Notes: generated by a model from the letters alone, not told the origin. Positions 34,823 to 44,255 are shown, counted from the first letter of the stretch. The stretch: DNA of 64,000 bases from an uncultured Lachnospiraceae bacterium (GCA_944381635.1 CALWLY010000009.1:1-64000), one strand, 5' to 3'. Numbers and translations: made by a program.

Positions 34823-36461
34823 TAGCTTTTACTCCCACATTCTGCAGGGCATTTTCCGCCATTTTCCAGGAAATATTAAAGGAACGAATTCCCCTTTTTT
34901 GTGCCTTCTCCGCCCATCTTTCATATTTTCTTTCATAATCCCCATATTTGTCATGCTCTATGAAATAGTTGTATGCCTCCTCTTCTGCAATCACCGGCAC
35001 TGCGTCTGCCGACAAGCTGAACAGATAATCCACATCTCCGGATACTTCCCAGGAAATTTTGGAACCCGCATAGACCTCTTTCATCTGTTCTACGTTGTAG
35101 TAGGCAATCAGGTAATCCGGTTTTGCAAAGACAAAAATCAGATAACCTACTGTCAGAAGGACCATGGTAAACCGAAACAACGGAAAGTTTTTCCGATAAA
35201 TAAAACAAATCAGCCCCGCCATAAAAACAGCAATCAGCAAAAGTGTCCACATAACAAGAAGACGCAGGAAAGTCAGATGATAGTTGCAGATATACAGGTA
35301 CATGCGGTAGGCGCTGGACCCGGTCATGATATAAGTGCAGCCGCAGATAACCGTCAATATGACTTTCAAAATCTTATTTTCTTTCACCCAGGTAAGGCAG
35401 ATAAGAACCAGTGCAAGGTTGATAAAGCACACGGCAAGCAGCTGGAAAAATCCTTCTCTTGCGTACTGTGACCACACAAAATCTTCCGGCAGTCCCTCCG
35501 CGCTTTGCCCAAGGAACAGATATCTTATCTGGATCACACAGAAAACAAGGTACACAATCGTTAAAAGAGAGGTAACTGTCACAGCAATGACAGGCTCTCC
35601 TGCCGGCTCCTTTTTTTCCCTCTCCACAATACTGTGGCGGCACATAGCTGCAACGAAAGCGTAAGAAACCGCAAATCCGGCAGCAAACATAAGGATCACC
35701 TGTATGACTTTCCAAAAGTCAATCCACTCAAACCATGTGAGGAAATAACTGCGGAAAATTTCATCCGCGCTCAGCAGCAGCGCAAGCACTACAAAGAGAA
35801 TAGGTATGGAAATGATAATTCCTACAATTACAAAAAATACTTTTCCTGTGGGATTTTCCTTCTTATTTTTGCACGCACGAAAGAAATCCTGAAACGGAAA
35901 CGGCAGACAGACGATCATTTCCAGTATGGTATCTACCAGGTATTCAATATACTGCAAAAATCCCCATTTTCTGTCCTCATAAAACTGATGAAGAAGAAAA
36001 CTGATCGTCAGCAGAAAAATCGCTGTCTTAGAAATAACCTGCAGTATCACGTTTGCGGTGTAACATACGGAAAGTCCCAGAAGCAGCAGGCTTACCACAT
36101 AAAAAATGCTGTCTTTTTTCCATGGAACCTCGCACTTTTTCATACAGAAGTAAAAATAGAACAAGGTTCCTGCGACGAAAAAAGGGTATGTGATTCCCGA
36201 AAAGTTCTGAAACATACAAAAAGTATAAAACAGTGCGTAGAGAGCCGATGCCGCTCCAAAGACAGAAAAACTGCCTCTCATTTTTGTAAGTCTGGGGTCT
36301 GTTTTGATCTTGTATCTCTCTCTGGCCTGGGCCTCATAGGAGTTTGCCTGATGAACATCCTGATGATTGAATGAATCCCCGGCTGCTTCCCCGGCCATTT
36401 TACTTCTCTCGGAATCCTGTTTTTCTTCCGTTATCCCCGCTTTATTTTTGGTTTCCTCCAT
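34812..36461 (-). CDS. DUF4173 multi-pass membrane protein
   Basis: 549 residues. A charged, polar N-terminal tail of about 60 residues is followed by at least ten membrane segments and a C-terminal soluble part of about 100 residues with YNVEQM and an RSFNISW element. This matches DUF4173, a family of unknown function often near two-component or stress genes. GGAGGG precedes the ATG. It is co-directional with the HTH/DUF2975 pair 50 bases upstream. Confidence 0.8.
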   Translation of the reverse strand: MEETKNKAGITEEKQDSERSKMAGEAAGDSFNHQDVHQANSYEAQARERYKIKTDPRLTKMRGSFSVFGAASALYALFYTFCMFQNFSGITYPFFVAGTLFYFYFCMKKCEVPWKKDSIFYVVSLLLLGLSVCYTANVILQVISKTAIFLLTISFLLHQFYEDRKWGFLQYIEYLVDTILEMIVCLPFPFQDFFRACKNKKENPTGKVFFVIVGIIISIPILFVVLALLLSADEIFRSYFLTWFEWIDFWKVIQVILMFAAGFAVSYAFVAAMCRHSIVEREKKEPAGEPVIAVTVTSLLTIVYLVFCVIQIRYLFLGQSAEGLPEDFVWSQYAREGFFQLLAVCFINLALVLICLTWVKENKILKVILTVICGCTYIMTGSSAYRMYLYICNYHLTFLRLLVMWTLLLIAVFMAGLICFIYRKNFPLFRFTMVLLTVGYLIFVFAKPDYLIAYYNVEQMKEVYAGSKISWEVSGDVDYLFSLSADAVPVIAEEEAYNYFIEHDKYGDYERKYERWAEKAQKRGIRSFNISWKMAENALQNVGVKANGE

Positions 36462-36511
36462 ATATTATTCCCTCCATTTCTTTCAATCTTTCACAGTTTT
36501 CCCTGCTTTTT

Positions 36512-36754
36512 TTATTTTTTTCCATCCTCTTTTTCTGTAGTCTCTTCCTCATCCTCCACATACTGGAGAATATCTCCCGGCTGACAATCCAAAGCCTTGC
36601 AGATTGCATTCAGCGTCCCAAGTCTGATCGCCTTCGCCTTATTATTTTTCAGAATAGAAAGATTTGCCAGTGTGATGTCCACTTCCCCGGCAAGTTCTGT
36701 CAGGCCCTTTTTTCTTTTGGCCATCATAACATCCAGATTGATAATAATTGCCAT
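36512..36754 (-). CDS. HTH regulator, Cro/CI type (YozG-like)
   Basis: 80 residues with a helix-turn-helix at about 18-62 (LTELAGEVDITLANLSILKN element) and an acidic C-terminus. Small regulators of this YozG type are nearly always next to a DUF2975 membrane protein, as here (15 bases). The pair may act as a membrane-linked regulatory switch; targets unknown. Confidence 0.88.
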   Translation of the reverse strand: MAIIINLDVMMAKRKKGLTELAGEVDITLANLSILKNNKAKAIRLGTLNAICKALDCQPGDILQYVEDEEETTEKEDGKK

Positions 36755-36769
36755 TTTTTTCTCCTACCG

Positions 36770-37216
36770 CTATATTGTCAGATCATTTTCCAGTTTGTAA
36801 TTTACGGCTTTATCAAATACCTGAGCCAGCACTTTGCTGAAAAGTCCTGCGATGATAAATACCAGGATAATCACCAGCATTGCGCTTGTAAGATACAAAA
36901 ACAATCTTAAAACCGCCAGAACAACAATACAGAAACTATAATTTCCCATGCGGAACAAACTTTTTACATTCTCTTTCTGAAAACAGTCGTCGGCAATGAC
37001 TGTGCGCATCATTTTCCGAAGCTCGTAGATGACAAGCACCGCAAATACACCGGATACCGCAAACAGCAGCACAAGAGGTATGTAATACTGTACATAATGC
37101 TCATCCACATACCCATATAAATAGACGCTCAGGGGCACCGTGGCGGTTACCACAATTCCCGAATAAAACATAAAATCCAACAAAAGCTTTGTTCCAACCG
37201 TGATTCTGTCTTTCAT
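36770..37216 (-). CDS. DUF2975 membrane protein
   Basis: 148 residues with four membrane segments (about 8-30, 45-62, 95-112, 118-140), matching DUF2975. It precedes the YozG-like regulator by 15 bases, the usual family arrangement. GGGAG-type site upstream of the ATG. Own promoter at 37331-37359. Not a toxin by any visible feature. Confidence 0.85.
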   Translation of the reverse strand: MKDRITVGTKLLLDFMFYSGIVVTATVPLSVYLYGYVDEHYVQYYIPLVLLFAVSGVFAVLVIYELRKMMRTVIADDCFQKENVKSLFRMGNYSFCIVVLAVLRLFLYLTSAMLVIILVFIIAGLFSKVLAQVFDKAVNYKLENDLTI

Positions 37217-37330
37217 CTTTCTTTTTCCAATCTCCCTTCTCAGGTTTTTCTTCTCTGAAGAATTTTGGGAAAATCAAAAATATCTTTTTGTTTCAAAAAT
37301 ATCTTTTTATTTTTTACTCCCTTTTTCCTT

Positions 37331-37359
37331 AAAATACCAGTGTTCCTATTGAAAGTCAA
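37331..37359 (-). promoter_or_regulatory. promoter of the DUF2975-HTH operon
   Basis: TTGACT (37354-37359, minus strand), 17 bases, TATTTT (37331-37336), about 115 bases upstream of the DUF2975 start. Confidence 0.6.
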
Positions 37360-37445
37360 TACTTTTTTATTGTTTTACAATAAATTTTTATTATATTACA
37401 CAAAATATGGAGTGAGGGTTCCTGTTGCAGGGTAAATAGTAAACT

Positions 37446-37565
37446 GAGAGTCCCGTTTGTAATCCAAGAGTCTCGGTTTGTAAATAAAAATCCTGTTTTG
37501 TAAGCGAGATTCCCATTTTGTAAATGAAAATCCCGTTTTGTAAGTAAGATTCCCGGATTTTCATT
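37446..37565. repeat. five to six phased imperfect repeats of 20-21 bp
   Basis: On the plus strand TTTGTAA recurs at 37456, 37477, 37497, 37517 and 37537, spacings 21, 20, 20, 20, within a unit close to AATCCCGTTTTGTAAGT; a sixth degenerate copy follows to 37565. The spacing is about two helical turns, as in arrays of protein-binding sites at transposon ends (IS21- or Tn7-like) or iterons. No transposase is adjacent. It lies 240 bases beyond the Septu-like pair. Confidence 0.75.
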
Positions 37566-37800
37566 CGCACATTGACATGTTATAATACGTTCAGCGATAA
37601 ATTTGCGTACAACAGACAGAGATCAAAGCATAACAGAAAAGAGACCAACTATCCAGTCAGTCCCTTTCTGTTTGTAAAAGAAAATTCATACCTTTCTTTC
37701 GCATCAATAACTATTCACTTTTTTACACTTATCCGAGATAGCAGCTATGGAATCTCGGATTACAATTGAGATTTCGAACACATTGTGTCCTAGATTGCGT

Positions 37801-38457
37801 TTATATCAAAAACTCTTCCAGATCCGGATAATCTTCAATATGTCTCCTCACATAGTCCCTTTTAAACGATGCAAATATACTGTTTCTGCTTAATGATGAT
37901 TTTAAACTTCTTCTATAGCGTTCTGCACCCGGATATTTTTTATGCTTTTCTAATGTTTTGTATAAAATATTCATAGATTCCGCCAATTTATCCACTCTAT
38001 GCTGACACGCTGCTTCTCTAATGCCTGTGTTTCTCTTTTCAAAACAGTTTTGTATCAGATCTGCCGTCATCACTGCCTTTTCTTCCTCTGACAGACTATG
38101 TACAGAAACATGTCCTTTCTCATAACGCTGTTTTAACACTGTTTCCGGATCCGTAACACAACAGTCTATAATTTTATCGTCATATTTGGCATCTTTTTTC
38201 AGATTGTTGCAGTGCGGACAAGCATAAAACAAGTTATTCCAATCAAAAACTCTTTCTTTTATTTTCCGGTTATGATGAGGTCTTAAATGTTCCACTTCCG
38301 GATCGGATAACTCACCCAATTCACAAATATAGCATTTATTATGAAAATCTTCTTTTAACTGACGTATTACATCAGGCTTATTATAACTGCCATTTGCTTT
38401 CTGCGCCTCTGCAGCCAAAGACGGAGGAGGCATGGGATTTCTGTCTACTTTTATCAT
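37801..38457 (-). CDS. ptuB: HNH endonuclease of a Septu-like system (PtuB-like, TIGR02646)
   Basis: 218 residues. HNH core: CYIC (42-45), EHLRPHH (56-62), WNNL (73-76) and CPHCN (80-84), in the TIGR02646 style found in Septu and retron-linked nucleases. The start is 2 bases after the ATPase stop codon, so the two are translationally coupled. In Septu, PtuB is the effector that cuts nucleic acid on ATPase release. More AT-rich than the flanking core genes. No reverse transcriptase is nearby. Confidence 0.82.
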   Translation of the reverse strand: MIKVDRNPMPPPSLAAEAQKANGSYNKPDVIRQLKEDFHNKCYICELGELSDPEVEHLRPHHNRKIKERVFDWNNLFYACPHCNNLKKDAKYDDKIIDCCVTDPETVLKQRYEKGHVSVHSLSEEEKAVMTADLIQNCFEKRNTGIREAACQHRVDKLAESMNILYKTLEKHKKYPGAERYRRSLKSSLSRNSIFASFKRDYVRRHIEDYPDLEEFLI

Positions 38458-38459
38458 AC

Positions 38460-39710
38460 TTAGTGCCCCCTGTTAGAAAATTCCAATTTCAGACGGCTGT
38501 ACTCCGCCGTTAATTCTTTTGCCAGATAATCCGGTATCTCATCCAAATAATACTCTAATCCATCTATTTCCTCATATTCTTCATCGGATAATTGTTCTTT
38601 AAGTACCAGTTCCTTATACCGTTCAAATTTATTTCGCAATTCTTCCGATAACCTGTCTGCTTCAAAATATCCTTCTACAATACCTTCATATGGCAAATTT
38701 TTCATTCCATTTTGTACCAGTTTCCTGTTTTCCAAATCATAAATCACTGTATGGTCCAAAGAATTTAAGATAAAGGGGGAATGCGTAGTAATGATAAACT
38801 GTAAACCGGGAAACAACTCGGTTAAAACAGGCAGAATCTTCTTCTGCAATTCCAAATGAAGATGAGTTTCTATCTCATCTACCAAAACTACGCCTTCTGT
38901 ATCAAATTCTGTGCGCAAACCTGACTGGGCTTCCATCCTCATAATTAAATCATTAATAATGTCAAAGATTGCCGCATATCCGCTGGACATGGTATTAAAA
39001 TCAAAAGGCTCTCTTCCCGTTTCACAAATAGAAAACTGAAAAGTTTCCTCATCAAATTTTAATTCCAGTTTGTCATCTTCAAAAATGGTTTTTAAAATTT
39101 TCTCAAATCTGTAAAACCAATTTTCTATTTTTTCAACCTTGCTTTCATCTTTTGAAAAAGCCTGTGTCGCTTTTAAGTCCACCAGATACTTTGTAAGTTT
39201 TACACCTGGCGTCTCGGTAATATCATATTTATGTTTTAACTGTACCTTTTCAATATTTTGATACTCTTCTGCCTCATACTCCCTCTCTGCTTTATAATAC
39301 GCAAAGACGAAATTGCCCTGCTCATATTTTTCCCGCAGCAAAGTAAACGAATTGCACTCTGAAATCACACCACTGTTCCAGTTTTGCAATTGTTGCCTGT
39401 TCAATTCCAGATGCTCTTTCATCTCTTTTAATTTTTTTCTATTTGCTTCTGTATCCGGCAATTCTTCTATTTCACAAATTCGGTTATTCCAAAAAATATT
39501 ATCATTATCAATTTCCTTGTAGGTCTTATACACTTTGGAAACAATGTATTGGAAATGCTCTGCCAGCGCTTCTAACACGCTTGTCTTTCCGCTTCCGTTT
39601 TTGCCTGTTAATATCAAATGTTTTCTTTTTTCTTTATCCAGGGGAATTGCGATGTTCTCTAAATGACGAACTTTCTTTATGTCAATAGCTGTTAAAAAAG
39701 TCTGTTCCAC
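38460..39710 (-). CDS. ptuA: ABC/SMC-like AAA ATPase of a Septu-like system (PtuA-like)
   Basis: 416 residues. Walker A GKNGSGKTS (36-44), a coiled middle (about 65-200), signature-like MSSGYAA (241-247), Walker B VVLVDE (274-279) and switch histidine TTHSPF (308-313). This is the AAA15/21 ATPase type of Septu PtuA. GTG start at 39708-39710 follows GGGAGGAG. It precedes the HNH gene in the standard ptuA-ptuB order. Other AAA15 defence ATPases (AriA, OLD-like) have different partners, so Septu is the best reading. Confidence 0.8.
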   Translation of the reverse strand: MEQTFLTAIDIKKVRHLENIAIPLDKEKRKHLILTGKNGSGKTSVLEALAEHFQYIVSKVYKTYKEIDNDNIFWNNRICEIEELPDTEANRKKLKEMKEHLELNRQQLQNWNSGVISECNSFTLLREKYEQGNFVFAYYKAEREYEAEEYQNIEKVQLKHKYDITETPGVKLTKYLVDLKATQAFSKDESKVEKIENWFYRFEKILKTIFEDDKLELKFDEETFQFSICETGREPFDFNTMSSGYAAIFDIINDLIMRMEAQSGLRTEFDTEGVVLVDEIETHLHLELQKKILPVLTELFPGLQFIITTHSPFILNSLDHTVIYDLENRKLVQNGMKNLPYEGIVEGYFEADRLSEELRNKFERYKELVLKEQLSDEEYEEIDGLEYYLDEIPDYLAKELTAEYSRLKLEFSNRGH

Positions 39711-40153
39711 AAGTTACTCCTCCCATACATCCTAACTGGCAGACATGATTTACCTGACGGCGAATTATTGCCATAAAGGAAACTCGTTTGCTCCATACTG
39801 CACGCTCCCTCAACGACAGCCCGCAGGTTTTCCGCCATTTTCTGTACCAACTTAATTATAATCATAATAACACTGTCTCTCCATTCCGGCAATAAGCAGC
39901 AAAAATCAGAACAAGGACATTCTTTATCTATCTGACTGACATTCCTTTATATAGCCATTGAGCAACCGGTTATAAACATCATTCCCCTAGACACGGATAC
40001 TGATTCACTTAAATTTTCACCAAACTTTAATATCTTTTAACAAAAACACGATTACATTTTTTACATAGCCTCAGTAGACTGAAAACCAGTAAGATTTTAA
40101 AAAACTCTCAAATAATATATAAAGAAATACATAAGAAAAGGAGAATTCAAACG
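39711..40153. other. 443-bp gap, weak promoter only
   Basis: The minus strand carries TATAAT (39855-39860) with a weak TGGAGA 17 bases upstream, about 145 bases before the ptuA GTG. The rest is AT-rich; I see no terminator, repeat or gene. No partner for the 37.5-kb repeat array was found on this side of the defence pair. Confidence 0.45.
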
Positions 40154-41074
40154 ATGAAAAAGAAATTTGTAAAAGCCGCAGCACTGGCACTTTCTCTTAC
40201 TCTTTCCGCAGGCTCTGTCCTGTCTGTAAATGCAGCTGAAACTCAGCCTGTAACCGTGGAACAGCAGACTCTGGGACTTTCCAGCATTGACAATGCCCGT
40301 CAGTTAGGCGGTTATGTGACAAAAGACGGCAGACATGTAAAAGACAACCTTCTTCTTCGCACTGCCAAACTTTCCACAGCTTCCGAAGAGGATTTACAGA
40401 CTCTGAAGGATACCTATAACTTAGGTTATGTAGTTGATTTCCGTACTTCTTCTGAAATTGCTTCCGCTCCCGACCCGCAGATTTCCGGTGTGGAAAATAT
40501 CCAGATCCGAATTCTGGATGAAAGCCAGGATGCATCCGCTGCAACCAACGCTTCCGTTGCTGGAATTTACAATATAGATACATCCAACCCTGCCGCTTCC
40601 ATGCTTCCTATTATCCGCAGCGGTTACATATCAAACCAGATGTATGTGGATATGGCACTGAGCGAAACCGGCATGAAAGGATACCGCGAGTTCTTTCAGG
40701 TTCTTTTGAATAATGAGGATGGCAAAGCTGTTTTATGGCACTGCACAGGCGGCAAAGACCGTGCCGGACTGGCTGCTGTTCTTGTTCTCTCCGCTCTGGG
40801 TGTGGACAGAGAGACTATCTTAAATGACTTTGCTCTCACCAACAATTTTGTACAGCAGAACGTGGAATATATGGGAAGAATGGCAATGCAGCTTACCAGC
40901 AATCCGGACGAAATCAACGGCGTTATGTATCTGACAGGCGTAAACCGCGATTATATGGAAACACTGTTAAATACCATTGACGAACAGTACGGCTCCATCG
41001 AAGGTTATCTTGTAAACGCCATCGGACTGACTCCGGACGACTTTACAAAACTCCAGACCATGTATCTGGAATAA
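40154..41074 (+). CDS. secreted protein-tyrosine phosphatase
   Basis: 306 residues with a signal peptide (about 1-27, cut near VNA-AET) and a PF13350-type phosphatase domain. The cysteine loop is HCTGGKDRAG at 196-205 (Cys197 nucleophile, Arg203); the usual version is HCxxGKDRTG. Asp95 in VVDFRT is conserved. It should act outside the membrane on phosphotyrosine or phosphoinositide-type substrates; target unknown. AAAGGAG precedes the ATG. Monocistronic, followed by a terminator. Confidence 0.9.
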   Translation: MKKKFVKAAALALSLTLSAGSVLSVNAAETQPVTVEQQTLGLSSIDNARQLGGYVTKDGRHVKDNLLLRTAKLSTASEEDLQTLKDTYNLGYVVDFRTSSEIASAPDPQISGVENIQIRILDESQDASAATNASVAGIYNIDTSNPAASMLPIIRSGYISNQMYVDMALSETGMKGYREFFQVLLNNEDGKAVLWHCTGGKDRAGLAAVLVLSALGVDRETILNDFALTNNFVQQNVEYMGRMAMQLTSNPDEINGVMYLTGVNRDYMETLLNTIDEQYGSIEGYLVNAIGLTPDDFTKLQTMYLE

Positions 41075-41138
41075 CTTTTCCGCTTTTTAACAAAACAAAC
41101 TCCCAAATATGGTAAATATAGTTGTATTCTGAAACAAT

Positions 41139-41189
41139 GAGGGTACTGCAAATCAGTAAGTAATCTTTGTCTGATTTTCCAGTGCCCTC
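41139..41189 (+). terminator. terminator after the phosphatase gene
   Basis: GAGGGTACTG (41139-41148) pairs with CAGTGCCCTC (41180-41189) with further pairing of AAATCAG/CTGATTT inside, followed by TTCTTTTTA. Confidence 0.75.
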
Positions 41190-41301
41190 GTTCTTTTTAC
41201 TTTCCTTAAATACCAAAAGACAGCCCCGGTACATCTTGATAAACAGCGTATTCGTCCGCTTTTGACGGCTTTCAAAACTGCTGCAAAACTAATTTTTAAC
41301 C

Positions 41302-41329
41302 TTGCTTCTTTTTGCTCCTCTAGTATAAT
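41302..41329 (+). promoter_or_regulatory. promoter of the SLC13 gene
   Basis: TTGCTT (41302-41307), 16 bases, TATAAT (41324-41329), 37 bases before the ATG. Confidence 0.55.
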
Positions 41330-41366
41330 CATTGATAGAATATATCTTTTCTTTTAGGGGGAAAAA

Positions 41367-42467
41367 ATGAAAACTCTGTTTAAAAAAGAACCTGTTTTAA
41401 CTGCTGCCGCACTGTGTATGATTCTGTCTTTCTTTTTTGTGCCGCCGGATATTTCTGTTCTTACCTATATTGATTTTCGCGTCCTTGCTCTTTTATTCTG
41501 CCTGATGGCCGTTGTGGCAGGTCTGAAAAAGCACGGTCTTTTCACATTTTTAGCCCAGAAGACTTTAAGCGGAGAAAAAAATCGGCGCACCCTGTTTTTG
41601 CTGCTGATTCTTCTTCCCTTTTTCCTGTCCATGCTCATCACCAACGATGTGGCTCTTATCACCTTTGTTCCCTTCGCCATATTGATTCTGGAATTAACCG
41701 GACAGCAGAAATATCTGATTTTCGTCATTGTCTTTCAGACCGTGGCCGCTAATCTGGGAAGCATGGCTACCCCTGTGGGAAATCCCCAGAATCTGTTTCT
41801 CTACTCTGCCTTTGCTTTAAAACCTGCAGATTTTTTTGCGGCAGTTTTGCCTTATGTGCTCATCAGCCTTATTCTCTTGCCTGTGTGCATGTTTTTCTGT
41901 GAAAATCAGAGCTTTACCATCTCTTTTCCGGAGAAGATGGAACTTAAGGAAAAAAAGAATCTGGGATGTTATCTCATTCTTTTTCTCCTCTGCCTTATGA
42001 CGGTATTCCATCTTTTACCCTACGGGATTACTTTCGGTATCGTTTTTGTTTTTCTCCTTGTCACAGACAGAAAGCTTCTGCGCTCTTTAGATTATGGACT
42101 TTTGCTCACCTTTGTGTGCTTTTTCATCTTTGGAGGAAATATCGGCGCCATACCGGCTGTCAAAAATATGCTGGCCTCTGTCATGGACAGCAGTCCTCTT
42201 CTCGCCTCCGCGGCGGCAAGCCAGGTCATCAGCAACGTGCCTGCTGCCGTTCTTTTGGCAGGATTTACCGAAAACTGGAAAGCGCTTCTGGCCGGAGTCA
42301 ATATCGGCGGTCTGGGCACTCCCATCGCTTCTCTCGCCAGCCTGATTTCTTTCCGTCTTTACATGAAAACAGACAATGCCAACGCCTGGAGCTACCTGAA
42401 GTTCTTTCTTCTGATCAATGCAGCGGGACTTCTGATCCTTCTGCCTGTGGCATCCATCCTGCTTTGA
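41367..42467 (+). CDS. SLC13-type permease (citrate/anion transporter family)
   Basis: 366-residue membrane protein with about ten hydrophobic segments. Family hallmarks: TNDVALITFVPFA near residue 92 and ATPVGNPQNLF near 133 (ion transporter superfamily hairpins), with a second NVPAAVLL/GGLGTPIASLAS set in the C-terminal half. Likely sodium- or proton-coupled anion transport; the substrate is open (ArsB/NhaD relatives share the pattern). GGGGG precedes the ATG. Alone on the plus strand. Confidence 0.85.
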   Translation: MKTLFKKEPVLTAAALCMILSFFFVPPDISVLTYIDFRVLALLFCLMAVVAGLKKHGLFTFLAQKTLSGEKNRRTLFLLLILLPFFLSMLITNDVALITFVPFAILILELTGQQKYLIFVIVFQTVAANLGSMATPVGNPQNLFLYSAFALKPADFFAAVLPYVLISLILLPVCMFFCENQSFTISFPEKMELKEKKNLGCYLILFLLCLMTVFHLLPYGITFGIVFVFLLVTDRKLLRSLDYGLLLTFVCFFIFGGNIGAIPAVKNMLASVMDSSPLLASAAASQVISNVPAAVLLAGFTENWKALLAGVNIGGLGTPIASLASLISFRLYMKTDNANAWSYLKFFLLINAAGLLILLPVASILL

Positions 42468-42496
42468 TTAAAGTTTAAACCCTGATACCCCAGTAA

Positions 42497-43324
42497 TTAT
42501 CCAAACGCCACATCCAAAACCATCATGATGAGAAATCCGGTCATAACTCCCAGTGTCCCCATATGTCCCTCTTCTTTTCCCTTTGCCTGAGGAATCAGTT
42601 CCTGAGCTACCACATAAATCATAGCGCCTGCTGCCAGGGAAAGAAGCCAGGGCATAAAGGGGCGGATCACTTCCGCCAGAAGGGTTACGCCGATTCCAAA
42701 TACCGGCTCTACAATTCCTGACAAACTTCCTGTCAGAAAGGCCTTCTTTTTCTCAAAACCCGCCTGACAAAGAGGAAGCGAAAGGGCAGAACCTTCCGGA
42801 AGATTCTGTATTCCGATTCCTGCCGCCAGAGCAAAGGCGGCAGCCATAGTCCCGGTATCCTCCGGTTTTTGTGCCGCCAGGGCAAAGGCAAGACCTACTG
42901 CCATCCCTTCCGGTATATTGTGGAGAGTGACAGCGCTTACCATAAGAACCAGCCTTTTCTTTTCCTTCTCTTTTTCAGGTTCTGTCTGTGTTTTTTCCTG
43001 CCCTTTGTTTCTTTGTATTTTTATAAAAATCTCCTGACGGCACAAAAGAAAGTCTATTCCGTAGAGAAAAAGTCCGCCGGCAAGAAACCCTCCCGCCGCC
43101 GGCAGCCATGCAATCCCTGCCGCCTTTTCTGCTTCCTCAATGGCAGGCAAAAGCAGCGACCATACAGAGGCAGCCATCATGACGCCTGCTGCAAATCCCA
43201 GGAAACATTTCTGTATTTTCTCCCCGATTTCTTTCCGGAACAAAAAAACAACAGCGGCTCCCAGCACCGTCATTAAAAATGTAAAACCGGTGCCAAGAGC
43301 CGCCAAAACTACCCTGTTTTCCAT
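42497..43324 (-). CDS. ZIP family metal transporter
   Basis: 275-residue membrane protein, about eight segments. Metal-binding motifs HNIPEG (TM4) and QNLPEG (TM5) are present, and a charged loop of about 25 residues (near 100-125) separates TM3 and TM4. ZIP proteins import zinc or other divalent metals. GGGAG precedes the ATG. Convergent with the SLC13 gene, 29 bases apart. Confidence 0.93.
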   Translation of the reverse strand: MENRVVLAALGTGFTFLMTVLGAAVVFLFRKEIGEKIQKCFLGFAAGVMMAASVWSLLLPAIEEAEKAAGIAWLPAAGGFLAGGLFLYGIDFLLCRQEIFIKIQRNKGQEKTQTEPEKEKEKKRLVLMVSAVTLHNIPEGMAVGLAFALAAQKPEDTGTMAAAFALAAGIGIQNLPEGSALSLPLCQAGFEKKKAFLTGSLSGIVEPVFGIGVTLLAEVIRPFMPWLLSLAAGAMIYVVAQELIPQAKGKEEGHMGTLGVMTGFLIMMVLDVAFG

Positions 43325-43448
43325 AGAAGCTCCCGCATCTTTTTTGCTTCTATTGTATTCTGTTTTCCATCTTTAGGTTCCTTTTATCAGGGAAGAATCC
43401 CATTAAAAGTCTGCTGTTCTCCCGGTGTAAACCATGACTTTTCTATTT

Positions 43449-44255
43449 CTATGAAATCAGATCATAATGCTTGAGTGCATGATAAATGCCGTCTTCCCTG
43501 ACTTTTTTCGTCTGAAAACTGCAAAACGGCAATATTTTCGGGGAACATTCTCCCATAGCTATGCCGTATTTTACAGCCTGCAGCATCTCAATATCATTTT
43601 CGCTGTCTCCGATGGCATAACAGTTTTCAAAAGAAGTGTGGAAGTAGTCGCAGAGAAAGGAAATTCCTGTCGCCTTGCTGCAGCCTTTGGGAATTACCTC
43701 GATGTGATTTTCCCCGTGCGGAATCCAGGTAAAATCTTTTTCTATGTATTCCAGAAATTCCTGCCTTTTGCTTCCTTCTTTCAGCACACAGTAAAATTTG
43801 TCAAATGCTTTTACTGTCTTTTCTATGGGATTTGCAAAAAACTCCACGTTGCAGCCGTCTTTCTGAAACTTGGGCACTTCGCTTGCAAGCCAATTTTTAT
43901 CAACCTCAGAATCCATGTCAAAAGATACGGCTTCTTCCGATTCAAAAAAGGCTACGATGCGAAATTCTCTCAACTTATCCACAATCTCTCTGCATTTTTC
44001 CAAACTTATACTCACATGATGCAGGTTTTCCCCATGCAGCCAGATTTGGGTTCCGCATCCGCATACATAACCGTCAAAACCAATATCCCGAAAGATTTTT
44101 CCTATATTTATAATGGTTCTGCCGCTGTTGATAAAAGTCAGATGCCCGTTTTCTCTGGCTTCTCTTATGGCTTTTACCGTACTCTGAGGCACAGTTCTTG
44201 TCTCGCCATCTAAAAGTGTTCCGTCTATATCAAAAAATATCAGTTTTTTATTCAC
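43449..44255 (-). CDS. Cof-type HAD-IIB phosphatase
   Basis: 268 residues. HAD motif I DIDGTLLDG (9-17), a Cof-type C2 cap and motif IV GDSENDIEM near 216. Acts on phosphorylated metabolites; substrate cannot be told from sequence. The ATG overlaps the stop of the alanyl-tRNA editing gene by four bases, so the two are coupled. Confidence 0.93.
   Translation of the reverse strand: MNKKLIFFDIDGTLLDGETRTVPQSTVKAIREARENGHLTFINSGRTIINIGKIFRDIGFDGYVCGCGTQIWLHGENLHHVSISLEKCREIVDKLREFRIVAFFESEEAVSFDMDSEVDKNWLASEVPKFQKDGCNVEFFANPIEKTVKAFDKFYCVLKEGSKRQEFLEYIEKDFTWIPHGENHIEVIPKGCSKATGISFLCDYFHTSFENCYAIGDSENDIEMLQAVKYGIAMGECSPKILPFCSFQTKKVREDGIYHALKHYDLIS

Larger units (their letters stand above)
37217..37800. 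other. 584-bp gene-free gap
   Basis: Contains the DUF2975 promoter, the phased repeat array, and a 9-bp stem ATCCGAGAT/ATCTCGGAT (37731-37739 with 37752-37760) that lacks a T-run. Remaining sequence is AT-rich and shows no credible gene. It is the junction between core genes and the AT-rich defence patch. Confidence 0.6.

Noticed and set aside
36512..37216. Toxin-antitoxin pair
   Set aside because: The small HTH plus membrane protein match the common YozG/DUF2975 pair, not a known toxin family.
37446..37565. Possible CRISPR array
   Set aside because: The units are contiguous, imperfect and 20-21 bp with no unique spacers, and no cas gene is present.
37572..37586. TTGACA followed by TATAAT
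   Set aside because: The two boxes are only 3 bases apart, so they cannot form a sigma-A promoter together.
37801..39710. Retron
   Set aside because: The HNH protein belongs to a retron-linked family, but there is no reverse transcriptase or msr/msd-like region nearby.
41075..41366. Riboswitch before the SLC13 gene
   Set aside because: The only structure is a terminator for the preceding gene; no conserved riboswitch core was recognised.
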